In this document: positions 1-8,701 of the stretch, piece by piece | Layout: the number at the start of each line of letters is the position of its first letter | How positions within the stretch are numbered: position 1 is the stretch's first letter | The notes under the pieces: model-generated | Database searches by the model: none | Told to the model about the DNA's origin: nothing | Seen by the model: the letters and a program-made list of their open reading frames with translations, nothing else | From: Victivallales bacterium | GTDB lineage: Bacteria > Verrucomicrobiota > Lentisphaeria > Oligosphaerales > Oligosphaeraceae | Assembly: GCA_017554445.1 (NCBI GenBank) | Contig: JAFZIJ010000090.1 | Location: 1 to 63,691, forward strand | Reading direction: 5' to 3' | Length of the DNA stretch: 63,691 nt | Translations under genes and position numbers: made by a program

Positions 1-639
1 ACGGCCCAGTTCCGCCACAAGAAGCAGTCCGGCGGTCACGGCCAGTTCGCCGAAGTCCACCTCCGTCTCGAGCCCTATACGCCCGAAGAAGGCGGCGAAG
101 ACTTTGCCTTCGCGAACGAAGTCGTCGGCGGCAACATCCCGAAGAACTACATTCCCGCCGTCGAAAAGGGTGTCGGCGAGACGCGCCTTGTCGGCCCACT
201 CTCCCGCTCCAAGGTCATCAACTTCAAGGCTGTCGTCTATGATGGCAAATACCATGACGTTGACTCCTCCGAAATGGCGTTCAAGATCGCCACGCGCGGC
301 GCTTTCCGTGCGGCTATGGCCAACGCCAAGCCGATGTTGCTCGAGCCGATCATGACCCTCAAGATCGTGTTCCCGGAAGAGTACATGGGCGCCATCTCCG
401 GCGATCTGAACTCCCGACGCGGCCGCATCCTCGGCATGGAACATCAGGAAGGCATGCAGGTCCTCAACGCGGAAGTCCCGCTCGCGGAAGTCTATAGCTA
501 TCCGACTCAGCTCCGTTCCATGACGCAGGGCCGTGGCTTCTTCGAAATGACCTTCAACCGCTACGATCCCGTCCCGGCTCAGCTCACGGCCCAGATCCAG
601 GCCGAAGCCGCCAAGCTCGACGAAGAGGAAGAAGACTAA
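1..639 (+). CDS. fusA: Elongation factor G-type GTPase, C-terminal part (5' end outside window)
   Basis: The open frame enters from the left edge and ends at a TAA at 637-639, giving the last 212 residues of an EF-G-like translational GTPase. The motif KKQSGGHGQFAEVHL, followed by an FxNEVVGGNIPKNYIPAVEKG stretch, is the domain IV signature. The piece from about residue 92 (MAFKIATRGAFRAA, then VFPEEYMGAISGDLNSRRGRI) is the ferredoxin-like domain V that contacts the ribosome. The KKQSGGHGQF form is closer to the second bacterial EF-G subfamily than to canonical FusA, so this may be a paralogue and not the main elongation factor. The G domain lies outside the window, so the gene symbol is a family-level call. 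The tail is acidic. Confidence 0.9.
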   Translation, partial: TAQFRHKKQSGGHGQFAEVHLRLEPYTPEEGGEDFAFANEVVGGNIPKNYIPAVEKGVGETRLVGPLSRSKVINFKAVVYDGKYHDVDSSEMAFKIATRGAFRAAMANAKPMLLEPIMTLKIVFPEEYMGAISGDLNSRRGRILGMEHQEGMQVLNAEVPLAEVYSYPTQLRSMTQGRGFFEMTFNRYDPVPAQLTAQIQAEAAKLDEEEED

Positions 640-959
640 TTACGAAAACAGTCATTTGTTGCTATCCGATCTTACAAGAGACTGGATAGCAACAGATCAT
701 TACATGAACACCATGTTTGCGAACAACATCCAGCAATGGTTCTGGCAGTGGCCATGCAGGCCACCGTCACGCCACCTTGCGGTTTGATTGCATCGGACGA
801 AAAGACCGAAACAAGTGTGAAAAGACGGATTGGCCAACGCCAGTCCGTCTTTTTTTATACAAAAAACAACCATTGGAAGAAGCCCCGTGGTGAAGAAAAC
901 AGATTTACAATTATATTATAGTGAGTTGTTTTTGTTTTTGTCCCCCAAGGAGTCAAAGC
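640..959. other. Intergenic region with hairpins, no gene
   Basis: This 320-bp gap lies between the EF-G-type gene and glnS. It holds a 7-bp inverted repeat (GCTATCC 661-667, GGATAGC 684-690, no T-run) and a clear intrinsic terminator at 823-857. The open frame at 736-921 has no family signature and crosses the terminator, so I do not call it a gene. The stretch 890-925 is A+T-rich and may hold the glnS promoter, but no convincing -35/-10 pair stands out. Confidence 0.6.
823..857 (+). terminator. Intrinsic terminator after EF-G-type gene
   Basis: The arm AGACGGATTGG pairs with CCAGTCCGTCT, with one G-T wobble and a six-base loop, and is followed by a run of seven T. It would end transcription before glnS. 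Confidence 0.85.
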
Positions 960-3044
960 ATGTCAGAACCTACTGAAAAAGTCTCGACGGATTTTATCCG
1001 TGAAATCGTCAATCAGGACATCGCGTCCGGCAAATACAAAGTCGGCGACATCCGCACGCGTTTCCCGCCGGAGCCCAACGGCTACCTCCACATCGGCCAT
1101 GCGAAGGCGTTGTGGATTGATTTCGGCGTCGCGCGCGACTACCAGGGGAAGACCATGCTCCGCATGGATGACACGAATCCCGTCAAAGAGGATGTCGAAT
1201 ACGTCGATGCCATCAAAGAGGACATCCATTGGATGGGATTCGATTGGGAAGGCGATGTCCGCTATGCCTCCGACTATTTTGAAAAAATGTATGAATATGC
1301 GGTGATGATGATCGAAAAGGGTCTCGCCTATGTCGATGATCAGACGGCCGACCAGATCCGCGAAACACGCGGCACGCTGACCGAGCCCGGCAAGGAAAGT
1401 CCATGGCGCAACCGTTCCGTCGCAGAGAATCTCGATCTCTTCAAACGGATGCGCGCAGGCGAATTCGCCGACGGCGAAAAAGTCCTTCGCGCCAAAATCG
1501 ACATGGCCAGCCCGAACATCAATTTCCGTGATCCCGTCATGTACCGCATCCTCCACGCCACCCATCACCGCACGGGCGACAAGTGGTGCATCTATCCGAT
1601 GTACGACTGGGCCCATGGTCTTGAAGATTCCATCGAAGGCATCACACACTCTCTTTGCACGCTTGAATTCGAAATCCACCGACCGCTCTACAATTGGTTC
1701 CTTGAACAATTGCCCGTCCACCGTCCACAGCAGATTGAATTCTCCCGCTTGAATCTGACCTACACCGTCATGAGCAAGCGGAAGCTCCTCAAGCTCGTGC
1801 AGGAGAAGCACGTCAACGGCTGGGATGATCCGCGCATGCCCACGATCTGCGGATTCCGCCGCCGCGGCTATACGCCGACGGCCATCATGGACTTCCTCGG
1901 ACGCGGCGGCGTCACGAAATTCAACGGCATTATCGACATCGCCCTGCTTGAGAACAGCTTGCGCGAAGAGCTCAACAAGACGGCCTCCCGCTATATGGGC
2001 GTTCTCAATCCGTTGAAAGTCGTGTTGACCAACTATCCGGAAGGACAGATCGAATGGCTTGAAGCAGTCAATAATCCGGAAGATCCTGCCGCCGGAACGC
2101 GTAAACTGCCGTTTGGACGCGAATTGTATATCGACCGCGACGACTTCCGTGAAGTTCCGCCGCCGAAATACTACCGTCTCGCTCCTGGGGCGGAAGTCCG
2201 TCTCCGTTGGGGCTATTTCATTACTTGCCAAGAAGTTGTGAAAGACGCCAATGGCAATATCGTCGAACTGCGCTGCACATACGATCCGCAAACAAAGGGC
2301 GGCAACGCCCCGGATGGCCGCAAAGTCAAAGGCACCATCCAGTGGGTGGAAGCCACCAATGCCATTGACGCGGAAATCCGCCAATACGACCGCCTCTTCA
2401 CAAAGGAAGATCCGGACGATTTGGAAGAAGGACAGGAGGATTTCCTCGCGAATCTGAATCCGGATTCGCTCCATATCCTCCACAACTGCAAGCTCGAACC
2501 CGCTCTCGGCAAGGTCGCGCCCGAAACGCGTGTCCAGTTGGAGCGTGTCGGCTATTTCTGCGCGGACCGTTACGATTACTCACCCGAACATCCTGTATTC
2601 AATCTAACTGTCTCGTTGAAGGATTCATGGGCGAAGATTGAAAAGAAGGAAGAGCCCGCCAAACCCGCCCCGAAGGCGGAGAAGAAGGCCGAAAAGAAGC
2701 CTGCGGAACAGCCCGTCAACGTCGCCGTCATCGGCGTCGAAGATTTCGCCAAGCTTCAGTTAAAAGTCGCAAAAGTGCTTGAGGCGGAACGCGTTGAAAA
2801 TGCAGACAAATTGCTCAAGTTGCAAGTTGACTGCGGCGAGAAACGCCAGATTGTTGCAGGCGTCGCGGCCTATTACAAGCCAGAGGAAATCGTCGGCAAG
2901 CTGATTGTCATGGTTGTCAATCTCAAGCCCGCCGTTATCCGCGGCATCGAATCCAACGGCATGTTGCTGGCCGCCAAGAAGAAGAACGAACTCCGCCTGC
3001 TAACTGTCGATGGCGACATCGTCCCAGGCGCTAGCATCGGATAA
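960..3044 (+). CDS. glnS: Glutaminyl-tRNA synthetase with C-terminal tRNA-binding OB domain
   Basis: GlnRS charges tRNA-Gln with glutamine in the cytosol. The class I signatures are [14 protein letters not shown] (HIGH at residues 44-47) and VMSKRK near residue 270. The GlnRS core with its two anticodon-binding beta barrels ends near residue 559 ([11 protein letters not shown]). Then comes a Lys/Ala/Pro-rich linker (about 560-590) and an EMAPII/MetRS-beta-like tRNA-binding OB fold (about 592-694: [28 protein letters not shown]). At 694 residues it is about 140 longer than E. coli GlnRS. I chose the ATG at 960 because AAGGAG lies at 947-952; a longer frame from 921 only adds a Cys/Phe-rich leader. 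The next gene starts 6 bp after the stop codon, so the two are probably cotranscribed. Confidence 0.95.
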   Translation: MSEPTEKVSTDFIREIVNQDIASGKYKVGDIRTRFPPEPNGYLHIGHAKALWIDFGVARDYQGKTMLRMDDTNPVKEDVEYVDAIKEDIHWMGFDWEGDVRYASDYFEKMYEYAVMMIEKGLAYVDDQTADQIRETRGTLTEPGKESPWRNRSVAENLDLFKRMRAGEFADGEKVLRAKIDMASPNINFRDPVMYRILHATHHRTGDKWCIYPMYDWAHGLEDSIEGITHSLCTLEFEIHRPLYNWFLEQLPVHRPQQIEFSRLNLTYTVMSKRKLLKLVQEKHVNGWDDPRMPTICGFRRRGYTPTAIMDFLGRGGVTKFNGIIDIALLENSLREELNKTASRYMGVLNPLKVVLTNYPEGQIEWLEAVNNPEDPAAGTRKLPFGRELYIDRDDFREVPPPKYYRLAPGAEVRLRWGYFITCQEVVKDANGNIVELRCTYDPQTKGGNAPDGRKVKGTIQWVEATNAIDAEIRQYDRLFTKEDPDDLEEGQEDFLANLNPDSLHILHNCKLEPALGKVAPETRVQLERVGYFCADRYDYSPEHPVFNLTVSLKDSWAKIEKKEEPAKPAPKAEKKAEKKPAEQPVNVAVIGVEDFAKLQLKVAKVLEAERVENADKLLKLQVDCGEKRQIVAGVAAYYKPEEIVGKLIVMVVNLKPAVIRGIESNGMLLAAKKKNELRLLTVDGDIVPGASIG

Positions 3045-3050
3045 ACCATC

Positions 3051-3659
3051 ATGTTGAAAATCAGAAGAATCATCGTCGGCGCGTTGGAAGTCAACTGCTT
3101 CATCCTCCGTGACAATGAGACTAATGACGCATTGATCATTGATCCGGGCGATGAAGCCGACCGCATCATCGAAGCCGTCAAACTCGTTGAGGCCAAGCCT
3201 ATAGGCATCCTCTTGACGCATGCGCATGTCGATCACATTCGTGGCGTCGGTGCCGTGTCGGCGGCCTTCAATCTGCCCGTCTGGATCCATGAGGCGGATC
3301 GCGCCATGTATCTCAGTCCAGACAACGCCATCCTTCCGTGGCTTCCCGCCGCTGAAAATCTCCCGCAACCAGTGGATACGCCGCCCCAACTGCCGAATCA
3401 TCCGTACGAAATCATTGAAACTCCAGGACATACACCTGGCGGCGTCTGCTTCTATTTTAAAGAGGAAAAAAAGCTGTTCTCCGGCGATACGCTCTTCCAA
3501 GGCACCTACGGCAGGACGGATTTCCCCGGCGGCTCCGCCCAGACGCTTTTCCATTCCATCCGCACGAAGCTGTTCACTCTCCCCGACGACGTCAAAGTCT
3601 GGCCAGGCCATGAAGAATCGACGACCATCGGGCAAGAAAAACAAACGCAAGTTTTTTAA
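3051..3659 (+). CDS. Metallo-beta-lactamase-fold hydrolase (glyoxalase II-like)
   Basis: A 202-residue single-domain MBL-fold hydrolase. THAHVDHIRG (about residues 56-65) is the HxHxDH zinc motif. The downstream ligands are the His in ETPGHTPGG, the Asp in SGDTLFQGTYGRTDF, and a late His in VWPGHEES. Small proteins of this type hydrolyse thioesters such as S-lactoylglutathione or related acyl thiols; the substrate cannot be read from the sequence. It starts 6 bp after glnS and ends at a TAA that is followed one base later by a heptamer word array running to trpS. Confidence 0.9.
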   Translation: MLKIRRIIVGALEVNCFILRDNETNDALIIDPGDEADRIIEAVKLVEAKPIGILLTHAHVDHIRGVGAVSAAFNLPVWIHEADRAMYLSPDNAILPWLPAAENLPQPVDTPPQLPNHPYEIIETPGHTPGGVCFYFKEEKKLFSGDTLFQGTYGRTDFPGGSAQTLFHSIRTKLFTLPDDVKVWPGHEESTTIGQEKQTQVF

Positions 3660-3718
3660 CAGCTAAAAGCTTAAAGCAGAAAGCGAAACTCACTAACCAC
3701 TAAAAACTAACCACTAAT
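3660..3718 (+). repeat. Two heptamer word arrays filling the gap between MBL gene and trpS
   Basis: One base after the TAA stop, four heptamers of the AGCTAAA/AGCTTAA family run from 3661 to 3688. After two bases come four heptamers of the CACTAAC family (3691-3718). The next base begins the ATG of trpS, so the whole 59-bp gap is repeat and contains no Shine-Dalgarno sequence. Most units carry a TAA. Confidence 0.85.
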
Positions 3719-4690
3719 ATGAGCAAAAGAATTCTTACAGGCATCCAGCCGTCCGGAACCCTCCATATCGGTAACTATTTCGGCGCCATGCGCCCCGCCG
3801 TCACGTTGCAGGACAGCGGCAACGAATGCTTTTATTTCATCGCCAATTACCATGCGATGACCTCCATGCCCGATCCGAAGGATCTGCATGAACGTACGTT
3901 CGGTGTCGCCGTCGATTTTCTCGCCGCCGGCATCGACCCGCAGAAGACGGTCTTCTTCCGTCAGTCTGATGTTCCTGAAGTCCAAGAGCTTGCATGGTTC
4001 CTTTCCTGCATCTGCCCAATGGGTCTTCTCGAACGCTGCCACAGCTATAAGGACAAGCTCGCCCATGGCCTTGAGGCCAATCACGGCCTGTTCGCCTACC
4101 CTGCCCTCATGGCCGCCGACATCCTCCTCTACCAGTCCGAACTCGTTCCCGTCGGAAAAGACCAGAAGCAGCATCTCGAAGTCACACGCGACCTCGCCAT
4201 CCGCTTCAACAATCATTTCGGCGACATTCTGACTGTTCCAGACGCGTACATCTCCACCGAAGTCGCCGTCATCCCCGGTCTTGACGGACAGAAGATGTCC
4301 AAGAGCTACAACAACACGATCGAACTGTTCGGCGAAGGCAAGCCCGTCCGCAAGAAATTCATGTCCATCAAGACCGACTCCACTCCCATGGGCGAGCCGA
4401 TGAATCCGGACACCTGCAACGTCTTCGCGCTGTACAAGCTGATGGCCACGCCGGAGGAACTTGAAGCCCTCCGCAAGAATTATCTGGAGAATCCGGAATT
4501 CGGTTACGGCCACGCCAAGCAACTTCTGTTTGAGAAATACACGGAATATTTCGCGGAGGCCCGCGAAAAGCGCAAGGAGCTCCTCGCCAACCCGCAGAAG
4601 GTCGAGGACATCCTTCAGGACGGTGCAAGCCGCGCCCGCAAGGTCGCCGACGCCACGATGGCGAAAGTCCGCGCCGCCGTCGGACTGTAA
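3719..4690 (+). CDS. trpS: Tryptophanyl-tRNA synthetase
   Basis: TrpRS activates tryptophan and charges tRNA-Trp. The start ILTGIQPSGTLHIGNYFGA (residues 5-23) contains the class I HIGH-type motif HIGN, and KMSKS is intact near residue 192 (GQKMSKSYNNTIEL). The length of 323 residues is normal for bacterial TrpRS. The ATG at 3719 directly abuts a heptamer array and has no visible ribosome-binding site, so it may be translated by coupling or as a leader without Shine-Dalgarno pairing. A strong hairpin follows the gene. Confidence 0.97.
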   Translation: MSKRILTGIQPSGTLHIGNYFGAMRPAVTLQDSGNECFYFIANYHAMTSMPDPKDLHERTFGVAVDFLAAGIDPQKTVFFRQSDVPEVQELAWFLSCICPMGLLERCHSYKDKLAHGLEANHGLFAYPALMAADILLYQSELVPVGKDQKQHLEVTRDLAIRFNNHFGDILTVPDAYISTEVAVIPGLDGQKMSKSYNNTIELFGEGKPVRKKFMSIKTDSTPMGEPMNPDTCNVFALYKLMATPEELEALRKNYLENPEFGYGHAKQLLFEKYTEYFAEAREKRKELLANPQKVEDILQDGASRARKVADATMAKVRAAVGL

Positions 4691-4709
4691 TCACGTCATC
4701 GCCCAAAAA

Positions 4710-4755
4710 AATCACAGGCCGCCACGCGTTTTCGCATGGCGGCCTGTTTTGCTTT
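4710..4755. terminator. Bidirectional terminator between trpS and the PL22-like gene
   Basis: A perfect 10-bp stem (CAGGCCGCCA 4715-4724, TGGCGGCCTG 4737-4746) has TTTT downstream on plus. On minus it is followed, after a few bases, by a run of seven T. The two flanking genes converge here. Confidence 0.9.
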
Positions 4756-4757
4756 TC

Positions 4758-5894
4758 TCATTTGAGCAGCAGTAGTTCGAGATGGCACTCTTCGGTCCCT
4801 TTGGGATGTACGGAATAGAGGATCTTTTTTCCCGTGCCGTCGAAATGCGGGTGCGGATGATACATCTGGTTGTTTATAGAACCAGCCTCGAATGTCTTCA
4901 AGACAAAGCGTTTGTGTTCCTTCATGTTAAACAATGTGATGTCGAAAATACCGCCCGTACGGCGGCGGCTGTTCCCCCACCACATGGTGTCCATGACAAA
5001 ATAATCACCACTTTTGTCCGACGATGCATGCCAGTAGTCGCCCTGATCCACCAATTCGCAGAAATCGGTCTTTGGATCGACCACGATGATGCCGAATTCC
5101 ATTTGCGAGACGGGGAAACGGACGGCAAGCACTTTGTTTCCAGCGACTTGCTCATGGCCGATGCATTCAATCTGATGGCCTTGATTATCGAAAATATGGC
5201 GATGCAAGCAACGTGTCTCGCCAGTCTTCCAACTGAGCCAGTTCAATCTGTCCGGAATCTTCTCAGTCGCGCCTTCGTGTGCGAAAAGGATTTCGTTGCC
5301 GTTCGGGAAGAATTGGAAATGGTTGGCGTGCATGCCTACCGTCTTGACAACAACGTCTTTCCATTCAACATCCATAGTATCCACAACATGGATGTCCGTG
5401 ACAGCGTAGTCATCGGAATCTCCATAGCACAAATACCGTTCATCAGGAGAAATACAACAACCATGAATGTGCTTTTTCTCCAGCGTTATCTTGATTTCCT
5501 GCCGACCGGTTTTCAGATCGGCGACAGCAATCCTCTCGTCATTTCCGTAAATCATCAAGCCGCGATTGGGAAGGATGACGGCGGGAAATAAATCCACACT
5601 GTCCTTTTTGAACTTGAAGAATTCCAAATCAAAAAGCTTTTCAGCAACATCCTTATCGACATGATAAACGCAAAGCGTAGGCGTCACGTCGTCGCACGGC
5701 ATGGTGAAGAAATAGAACGCGTCATCCGTCGCATTCCATGAACTGTTTGTGTAATACGGGACGAAATTCACATTCCCCGCAAAACCGATCTTCCGCTCTT
5801 CCAAAACGATATTGTCATTGTCATGCATAACTAATTTCCTAAATGATTGAGTTTTCAAAAACGCCATCAAGCCATTGTCATAATACTTCGCCAT
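4758..5894 (-). CDS. Oligogalacturonate lyase-like beta-propeller (PL22-like)
   Basis: A 378-residue protein without a signal peptide. Spaced His motifs match the seven-bladed PL22 oligogalacturonide lyase fold: HANHFQFFPNGNEILFAHEG near residue 190, GHE near 246, HASSDKSGDY near 275 and HPHPHFDGTGKKILY near 346. In PL22 enzymes such His residues hold a Mn2+ ion and the enzyme splits unsaturated digalacturonate in the cytoplasm. Overall resemblance is moderate, so the substrate could be another oligouronate. No good ribosome-binding site precedes the ATG. It converges on trpS and shares its terminator. No other pectin gene is adjacent. Confidence 0.65.
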   Translation of the reverse strand: MAKYYDNGLMAFLKTQSFRKLVMHDNDNIVLEERKIGFAGNVNFVPYYTNSSWNATDDAFYFFTMPCDDVTPTLCVYHVDKDVAEKLFDLEFFKFKKDSVDLFPAVILPNRGLMIYGNDERIAVADLKTGRQEIKITLEKKHIHGCCISPDERYLCYGDSDDYAVTDIHVVDTMDVEWKDVVVKTVGMHANHFQFFPNGNEILFAHEGATEKIPDRLNWLSWKTGETRCLHRHIFDNQGHQIECIGHEQVAGNKVLAVRFPVSQMEFGIIVVDPKTDFCELVDQGDYWHASSDKSGDYFVMDTMWWGNSRRRTGGIFDITLFNMKEHKRFVLKTFEAGSINNQMYHPHPHFDGTGKKILYSVHPKGTEECHLELLLLK

Positions 5895-6111
5895 GACATG
5901 TTTACAAGTTGCATGGAGTGTTTTTCATATGATTCATCCATCAATGCCTTCCCCTCCCCCGACTTCCCAAGACTATGTCGGGGGATGAACTGGAAAAGAT
6001 GGGAAAATATGGTATGGTAATGTTTGGTTCAAGGATATGGCTCTGGAACTAAAGCTTTTGGCGCTTCGCTAATTGAGCGCCTTTCTTGCGTCATTTCCAC
6101 TCAAGACATTA

Positions 6112-6122
6112 TTTATCGGACA
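6112..6122 (+). repeat. Left copy of TTTATCGGACA direct repeat
   Basis: TTTATCGGACA occurs here and again at 7777-7787. In both places it is preceded by a TTTCCAYTCAA stretch at nearly the same spacing, so about 30 bp are alike. The two copies flank the glycosyltransferase gene. They could be a shared promoter region or the scar of an insertion. Confidence 0.5.
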
Positions 6123-6151
6123 GTAGTGTTTTTTGCACTACTTCTTTTTTA
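6122..6151 (+). terminator. Terminator-like hairpin upstream of the glycosyltransferase gene
   Basis: AGTAGTG (6122-6128) pairs with CACTACT (6136-6142), followed by TCTTTTTT. It sits 17-46 bp before the ATG at 6168, so it could act as an attenuator or end transcription from upstream. Confidence 0.5.
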
Positions 6152-6167
6152 AGGGGTTATTCATCAA

Positions 6168-7748
6168 ATGCGCATAGATACTGTCAATCCCGATATATCA
6201 AATAAGGAGCAAATCGCAAATAACAAACAGTCAACCTCAAACAAGATGTGGACGTTTGCTTTGCTTGGGCTGTTTTTGATCAGGATATTCCCGTTCCTGT
6301 CCGGGAATTATCTTTATGACGAGGCTATTTCATTGTCAGTGTATGTCATACAGAAGGATAATATATTTCAGATATTTCGTGATTATTCCATGGCGAACAA
6401 CCATTTTCTCTCCAATGCTATATACTGGTTATGGCTGGCAGTCATAGGAAAGAAAGGATTGATCATGGAATGCTTGACTCGATTGCCATCGTTGCTATGC
6501 GGAATTGGCTCCATCTTGATCGTTCTATACCATTGGAGGAAGTTTATTGGAGAAAAAAAGGCCTGGCTGGCAGCCTTGCTGATCGCATTAAGTCCAGTGT
6601 ATAGTGGTTTTGCATGGCAAGTCAGGGGATACTCGCTGATTTTTTTCCTTGGCATTGCGCTTGTTGCGGCAAGTCTTCACAGATTGAGGCAAATGACAGT
6701 ATGGAATGGACTTACCGTCTTTTTGCTTTCCTTGCTTCTGCCTCTCGCAATGCCCTCGTCGGTTATGCTGCCTGCGGCTGTTGGAGCGGGAATGTGCGTG
6801 GCATATTGGATTGCGACGCGAAAAGTCAGTTCCGCATTGCGTCTGGTGTTTCCAGTGTTCATTGGAGTTTTTCTGGGGGGAGGTTATTATCTAACCTTGG
6901 GCAGTCAATTTTGGGCGTCGGCGAAGGCCGCTGGCGGATGGGATAGCTTTTGGAAAACCATCGGGAACATTTCCCTCGCTATCGTCTTTCATTGTGGAAT
7001 CTTCTCCATTGGCATTCCTGTTCTCCTCTGGCAGGCTTTGCAGAGAATCCTGAAAGCCATTCGCGTCAGAAACATTGTTCCTGAATGTGATGTATTGGAG
7101 CTGTATCCGTCTTTGCTGGCGTTGTCGGTGATAGCAGTCATTCTCGGACTGTTGCTTTGCAGTATCCCTACATCCCATTATCCATTCCCCCGTGTGTTCC
7201 TCCTGATGCTTGCGCCATTGACTTTTACAGTCATGAGCACTGACACTGTTTTGGGGAAGATGTCCTTTTGGAAGCAAATTGTGCTTACAGTTCTTTTGGC
7301 AGTTTTGCTGAATGCAGGCTGCGATCTGTATGTGAAGTACGCTGACTCCGATTATTCTCGCCCCTGTCAAAACCTGCTGGTCCAACGCTGGCGTGGCAGA
7401 GGGATTTTCTACGATGTGGCGAGTATCATCCTTGCGGAATATAAGGAAACAGGGGAGGCTGTTACTCTCATTGACGGAAATTGGGTTCCATCAGTTGGAT
7501 TTTACTGCCAAATTTACGACTTGGCTTGGCTAAAAAACAGATTCAAAGCTGTGATGGATGTCGAGTGGTTACCTCGCAGTTACATTGAATTGGCACGACA
7601 GCATGGTGTGAAAATCAAAATACTATCAAGAAGCGAAGAGGAGGCGAGAGACATTTTGAAAAAAGTCTCCTTTGACTTCCAAACTAGCCTAAGCGTAAGA
7701 AAACAATACGGTGACTATACCTACTACGTGGTGAATATTACGCCTTGA
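6168..7748 (+). CDS. Membrane glycosyltransferase, GT-C / PMT-ArnT-like
   Basis: A 526-residue polytopic membrane protein. A short polar N-terminus is followed by about 10-11 hydrophobic segments up to residue 400 and then a soluble C-terminal domain. The acidic pair in the first periplasmic loop, LYDEAISLS (D51, E52), is the usual catalytic position of GT39/GT83-type enzymes that move a sugar from a polyprenyl phosphate carrier onto lipid or protein. The substrate is unknown. The gene uses more TTG, AAA and ATT codons and is visibly less G+C-rich than its neighbours. It is flanked by similar 30-bp sequences, which together hint at transfer. An AAGGGG lies upstream of the ATG. An internal Met at residue 27 is an alternative start. 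Confidence 0.75.
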   Translation: MRIDTVNPDISNKEQIANNKQSTSNKMWTFALLGLFLIRIFPFLSGNYLYDEAISLSVYVIQKDNIFQIFRDYSMANNHFLSNAIYWLWLAVIGKKGLIMECLTRLPSLLCGIGSILIVLYHWRKFIGEKKAWLAALLIALSPVYSGFAWQVRGYSLIFFLGIALVAASLHRLRQMTVWNGLTVFLLSLLLPLAMPSSVMLPAAVGAGMCVAYWIATRKVSSALRLVFPVFIGVFLGGGYYLTLGSQFWASAKAAGGWDSFWKTIGNISLAIVFHCGIFSIGIPVLLWQALQRILKAIRVRNIVPECDVLELYPSLLALSVIAVILGLLLCSIPTSHYPFPRVFLLMLAPLTFTVMSTDTVLGKMSFWKQIVLTVLLAVLLNAGCDLYVKYADSDYSRPCQNLLVQRWRGRGIFYDVASIILAEYKETGEAVTLIDGNWVPSVGFYCQIYDLAWLKNRFKAVMDVEWLPRSYIELARQHGVKIKILSRSEEEARDILKKVSFDFQTSLSVRKQYGDYTYYVVNITP

Positions 7749-7776
7749 CCTCGAACTGTTTCCATTCAAATCGTTT

Positions 7777-7787
7777 TTTATCGGACA
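7777..7787 (+). repeat. Right copy of TTTATCGGACA direct repeat
   Basis: This matches 6112-6122. It lies 3 bp upstream of the TPM-protein ATG. Here too it follows a TTTCCATTCAA segment. Confidence 0.5.
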
Positions 7788-7790
7788 ATA

Positions 7791-8657
7791 ATGATGAAGC
7801 ATTTTCTGTTCACCCTCCTGTTTGCTTTTCTCACCGTAGGCACGTTCGCGCAAGTGCCGCCCAAACCTGCGGATAAGGCCATCGTCTATGACTACGCCAA
7901 CATGCTGACGCCTGAAGACAAAGTCTCCATCGAACTCATGGGATTGAAACTGCAATCCAAATACGCCTCCAAGCTTGTCTTTGTCAGCGTCGAGACGAAA
8001 GGCGACATGAAAAGCGTTGAATTCATCCGCGCCATCTACAGCGGCTGGGAGTTTTCAAACGACGTAAAAGGCAATTACGGTCTCATTGTCGTCTGTAAGA
8101 AGCAGATCATGGCGAGCGCCAACGGCGGATTTCTAGCCAAATGCGACAGTGCTCTCACAATGAAAATCCAAGACTCCTTCCAAGAGCTGATGGACAAGAC
8201 GACGTTGCTTCCTTTCGAAAATACAGAAGACCAGAATCCACTGAAAGGCAGTACCGCCCTGAAGGACAGCTACATGTTTTTCGCCAACGCCATCATCGCC
8301 TTGCACCAGGACGAAAACGACATCAAGCCACAAGCCACTGATTCGACGACGAAAGCGGTAACAGAAGCCGTTGCACCAACCGTTCATCAGTCACATGAAC
8401 AGCCTTCGCCAACGGCGGGGACGCCGATGGCACCACCCACGCCAACGGCGGAGACGCCGATGGCACCTCCTTCGCCAACGGCGGGGACGCCGATGGCATC
8501 TTCTAATAAAACTTGGATCATCTTCGGATTGTTTTTCGTCGGTATTGTCGGTATCTACTTTCTTTTCAAAAAAAGTGGTCGTTCACGCAAGCTAAACAGC
8601 CAAAAGACAAGCAGAAGGAAAGAATATGACGCGAACGATTACAGAGATGACAACTGA
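7791..8657 (+). CDS. TPM-domain membrane protein with in-frame 11-residue repeats
   Basis: A 288-residue protein with a signal peptide (1-21), a TPM_phosphatase/YgcG-type domain (about 28-150: DYANMLTPEDKVSIE, then LVFVSVET and YGLIVVCKK), a proline-rich region, one membrane span (about 241-260) and a basic tail. TPM proteins sit at the envelope; roles in photosystem II repair and membrane protein upkeep are known for some, and phosphatase activity for a few. Residues 206-238 are three copies of an 11-residue unit of the SPTAGTPMAPP type. They are encoded by 33-bp DNA repeats whose core GGCGGGGACGCCG also occurs as an intergenic repeat at 25859-25908. ATG codons at 7791 and 7794 are both possible starts. 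Confidence 0.75.
   Translation: MMKHFLFTLLFAFLTVGTFAQVPPKPADKAIVYDYANMLTPEDKVSIELMGLKLQSKYASKLVFVSVETKGDMKSVEFIRAIYSGWEFSNDVKGNYGLIVVCKKQIMASANGGFLAKCDSALTMKIQDSFQELMDKTTLLPFENTEDQNPLKGSTALKDSYMFFANAIIALHQDENDIKPQATDSTTKAVTEAVAPTVHQSHEQPSPTAGTPMAPPTPTAETPMAPPSPTAGTPMASSNKTWIIFGLFFVGIVGIYFLFKKSGRSRKLNSQKTSRRKEYDANDYRDDN
8406..8504 (+). repeat. Three in-frame 33-bp repeats in the TPM gene
   Basis: The units are 8406-8438, 8439-8471 and 8472-8504. Each has the core CAACGGCGGRGACGCCGATG, an imperfect palindrome, and encodes PTAxTPMA plus two or three residues. The core matches the intergenic palindrome after the lactonase gene. Confidence 0.9.
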
Positions 8658-8701
8658 GACGATATAACACATCTATATTTCTTTTACACTCAAGGAACTA
8701 T

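Larger units (their letters stand above)
5895..6167. other. Intergenic region with several inverted repeats
   Basis: The gap lies between the divergent PL22-like and glycosyltransferase genes. It holds an inverted repeat with arms CCCCCGAC and GTCGGGGG near 5956-5986, a GGCGC/GCGCC hairpin near 6060-6081, and the AGTAGTG/CACTACT hairpin with a T-tract at 6122-6151. A sequence near its right end (around 6095-6122) recurs upstream of the TPM gene. Confidence 0.5.

Noticed and set aside
661..690. Terminator at GCTATCC/GGATAGC
   Set aside because: A 7-bp stem with a 16-nt loop and no T-run; the hairpin at 823-857 is far better.
736..921. Small open frame between the EF-G-type gene and glnS
   Set aside because: It crosses the terminator at 823-857, has no ribosome-binding site and no recognisable sequence.
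5895..6167. tRNA or other structured RNA gene between the PL22-like and GT genes
   Set aside because: Several hairpins exist but no cloverleaf or known RNA core could be drawn. I found no tRNA gene elsewhere in the window either.
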